From Candidatus Agrococcus pullicola (GTDB lineage Bacteria; Actinomycetota; Actinomycetes; Actinomycetales; Microbacteriaceae), in contig DXDC01000303.1 of NCBI GenBank assembly GCA_019115685.1, forward strand, positions 1 to 7,566: a stretch of 7,566 nucleotides of DNA. The letters are read 5' to 3'. Both the position numbers and the translations under genes were made by a program. Of the stretch, positions 6,988 to 7,566 are shown piece after piece. The notes below the pieces were generated by a model that saw only the letters and a list, made by a program, of their open reading frames with translations, was not told the origin of the DNA and searched no databases. The first letter of the stretch is position 1. Each line of letters starts with the position of its first letter.

Positions 6988-7008
6988 ACCGCCTGAGGGG
7001 CAGGCGAT
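6988..7008 (-). promoter_or_regulatory. Hairpin covering the ugpA ribosome binding site
   Basis: In the minus-strand RNA, AUCGCCUG (7008-7001) pairs with CAGGCGGU (6995-6988) around the 5-nt loop CCCCU. This gives eight pairs, one of them G-U. The right arm contains the only Shine-Dalgarno-like bases (AGGCGG), and the stem ends 5 nt before the start codon. The structure should lower ugpA translation unless it is opened. Confidence 0.5.
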
Positions 7009-7218
7009 CGCGGTGACGGTGGCGGATGCGGGCACTCGACCGAGCGTAGGGCCCGTTCGTTTCGGGGCGCGGACACGAACACGAAATCCAGGTGAAGGAA
7101 TGCTGAACCGCAGAGTGGTCTCAGCCGACTCGGTTCCCTCAGGCGATCCTTGCGCGCCGTACCGCTCGATCGGTTCTCGCGACATCGTTGTGCTCAGTCC
7201 TTCGTGTGCTGTGTGAAG

Positions 7219-7247
7219 AGCCTACGGTGCTTCACCTCCACGGTGAA
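7219..7247 (-). promoter_or_regulatory. Putative promoter of the ugpAEBC operon
   Basis: On the minus strand, TTCACC (7242-7247) as -35 and TAGGCT (7219-7224) as -10 are separated by exactly 17 bp. Each is a partial match to the primary sigma-factor consensus, and TAGGCT-like -10 boxes are common in actinobacteria. The implied transcription start is near 7212. No better candidate was seen between the upstream terminator and ugpA. Confidence 0.35.
7231..7247. promoter_or_regulatory. Inverted repeat TTCACC-N5-GGTGAA overlapping the promoter (candidate operator)
   Basis: The repeat has perfect 6-bp half sites around a 5-bp centre. It overlaps the -35 box and the spacer of the putative promoter. 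A third related half site (GTGAAG, 7213-7218) makes a further inverted repeat with CTTCAC at 7230-7235. Another GGTGAAG lies in the leader at 7091-7097. TTCACC matches the core of the actinobacterial PHO box (GTTCACC units in Streptomyces), which suits an ugp operon. However, PHO boxes are normally direct repeats of 11 nt, and that spacing is not seen here. Confidence 0.4.
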
Positions 7248-7289
7248 ACTCCATTCAAGAATCTAACGCATCTTCTCGGGATTCCCGTA

Positions 7290-7319
7290 CGAGGTGCCCG
7301 GTCGTGCTGCGACACCTCG
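7290..7319. repeat. Inverted repeat CGAGGTG / CACCTCG upstream of the promoter
   Basis: There are perfect 7-bp arms at 7290-7296 and 7313-7319 with a 16-nt interior. It lies about 43 bp upstream of the -35 box. The neighbouring 7277-7287 segment (CGGGATTCCCG) is another small hairpin. Together they could be a secondary terminator for the WXG100 transcript or an upstream regulator site, and the sequence alone does not decide. Confidence 0.35.
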
Positions 7320-7384
7320 CGTGCAAGCGGCAGTATCCCGCTGCTCTTCTCTGCCACTGGATGATGCGCCGCCGTCTGGGACGA

Positions 7385-7418
7385 CGAAAGCGGGATTCGC
7401 GTACGAACCCCGCTTTCG
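7385..7418 (-). terminator. Hairpin terminator of the WXG100 gene
   Basis: The 10-bp arms CGAAAGCGGG (7385-7394) and CCCGCTTTCG (7409-7418) pair. After one mismatch they are extended by TTCG/CGAA around a CGTA loop. The hairpin begins 15 nt after the WXG100 stop codon. There is no long T-run, which is usual for high-GC actinobacterial terminators. It should insulate the importer promoter from upstream transcription. Confidence 0.75.
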
Positions 7419-7433
7419 GTAAATCCAGTGGTG

Positions 7434-7566
7434 CTAGCCGGCGAGCTGGTCGTCCAGATCGCGGATAGCCTGAGCCATCTGACGCAGAGCCTCAGCCATG
7501 TCGGTCACGCCCTCAGACGCGCTCTTCATACCCTCGGTCAACTCCTGGTAACCCTCCTGGAACTTC
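7434..7566 (-). CDS. WXG100 (ESAT-6-like) family protein, C-terminal 43 codons
   Basis: Only the end of the gene is in the window; it reads KFQEGYQELTEGMKSASEGV and finishes MAQAIRDLDDQLAG before TAG. The amphipathic helix with a MAEALRQMAQAI repeat and a terminal D-x-x-LAG fits the second helix of WXG100 proteins. These are about 100-residue helical hairpins secreted as dimers by type VII (Esx) systems. The defining W-x-G turn lies outside the window, so the family call rests on the C-terminal pattern. Codons such as GCT, GGT, CGT and TCT are more frequent than in neighbouring genes, which hints at high expression. No type VII machinery gene is in the window. Confidence 0.65.
   Translation of the reverse strand, partial: KFQEGYQELTEGMKSASEGVTDMAEALRQMAQAIRDLDDQLAG

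Larger units (their letters stand above)
6983..7433. other. Gene-free stretch between the WXG100 gene and the importer operon
   Basis: About 450 bp contain no gene I can support. In transcription order they hold the terminator of the WXG100 gene, two small inverted repeats, the putative promoter and operator of the importer operon, and a leader of about 230 nt ending in the hairpin over the ugpA ribosome binding site. A 68-codon ATG frame (6979-7185) spans the leader, but only around 60% of its third positions are G or C and it has no recognisable product. Confidence 0.6.

Noticed and set aside
6026..7216. A 396-codon plus-strand frame
   Set aside because: It is antisense to the UgpA-type permease and its leader, with the same charged shadow composition. 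The supported promoter and terminator all serve the minus strand.

Overview
The window is high-GC DNA whose gene families, lipoprotein export signal and WXG100 gene point to an actinobacterium, most likely of the Microbacteriaceae type. The taxonomic placement is an inference from gene content and GC. All seven genes I can support, two of them cut by the window edges, lie on the minus strand, so transcription runs from high to low coordinates. No plus-strand gene is supported.

Reading in the direction of transcription, the window opens with the last 43 codons of a WXG100 (ESAT-6-like) protein, followed by a strong hairpin terminator (7385-7418). A gene-free stretch of about 450 bp follows. 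It holds several inverted repeats, a plausible promoter with an overlapping TTCACC/GGTGAA palindrome, and a leader of about 230 nt. The leader ends in a hairpin that covers the weak ribosome binding site of the next gene.

The core of the window (6982 to 2641) is a complete ABC importer in the order permease, permease, lipoprotein binding protein, ATPase. Order and sequence match the ugpAEBC operons of mycobacteria and corynebacteria, which import glycerol-3-phosphate or glycerophosphodiesters. The two permease genes overlap by ATGA. The binding-protein gene has a near-perfect Shine-Dalgarno sequence. A perfect 14-bp hairpin separates it from the ATPase gene, an arrangement expected to give excess binding protein over the other subunits.

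Downstream of the ATPase gene, its 3' UTR carries a 51-bp imperfect palindrome present twice in tandem (2493-2543 and 2557-2607). Nothing in the coding annotation explains it, and it is the most interesting non-coding feature here. Beyond it lie an AI-2E-family (PF01594) membrane protein, a PP2C-type serine/threonine phosphatase, and the start of an unrecognised gene whose GTG start overlaps the phosphatase stop codon. The last two look like one co-translated signalling unit.

Most of the window is ordinary metabolic and housekeeping content. The second-look items are RNA or regulatory structures rather than a new protein system.
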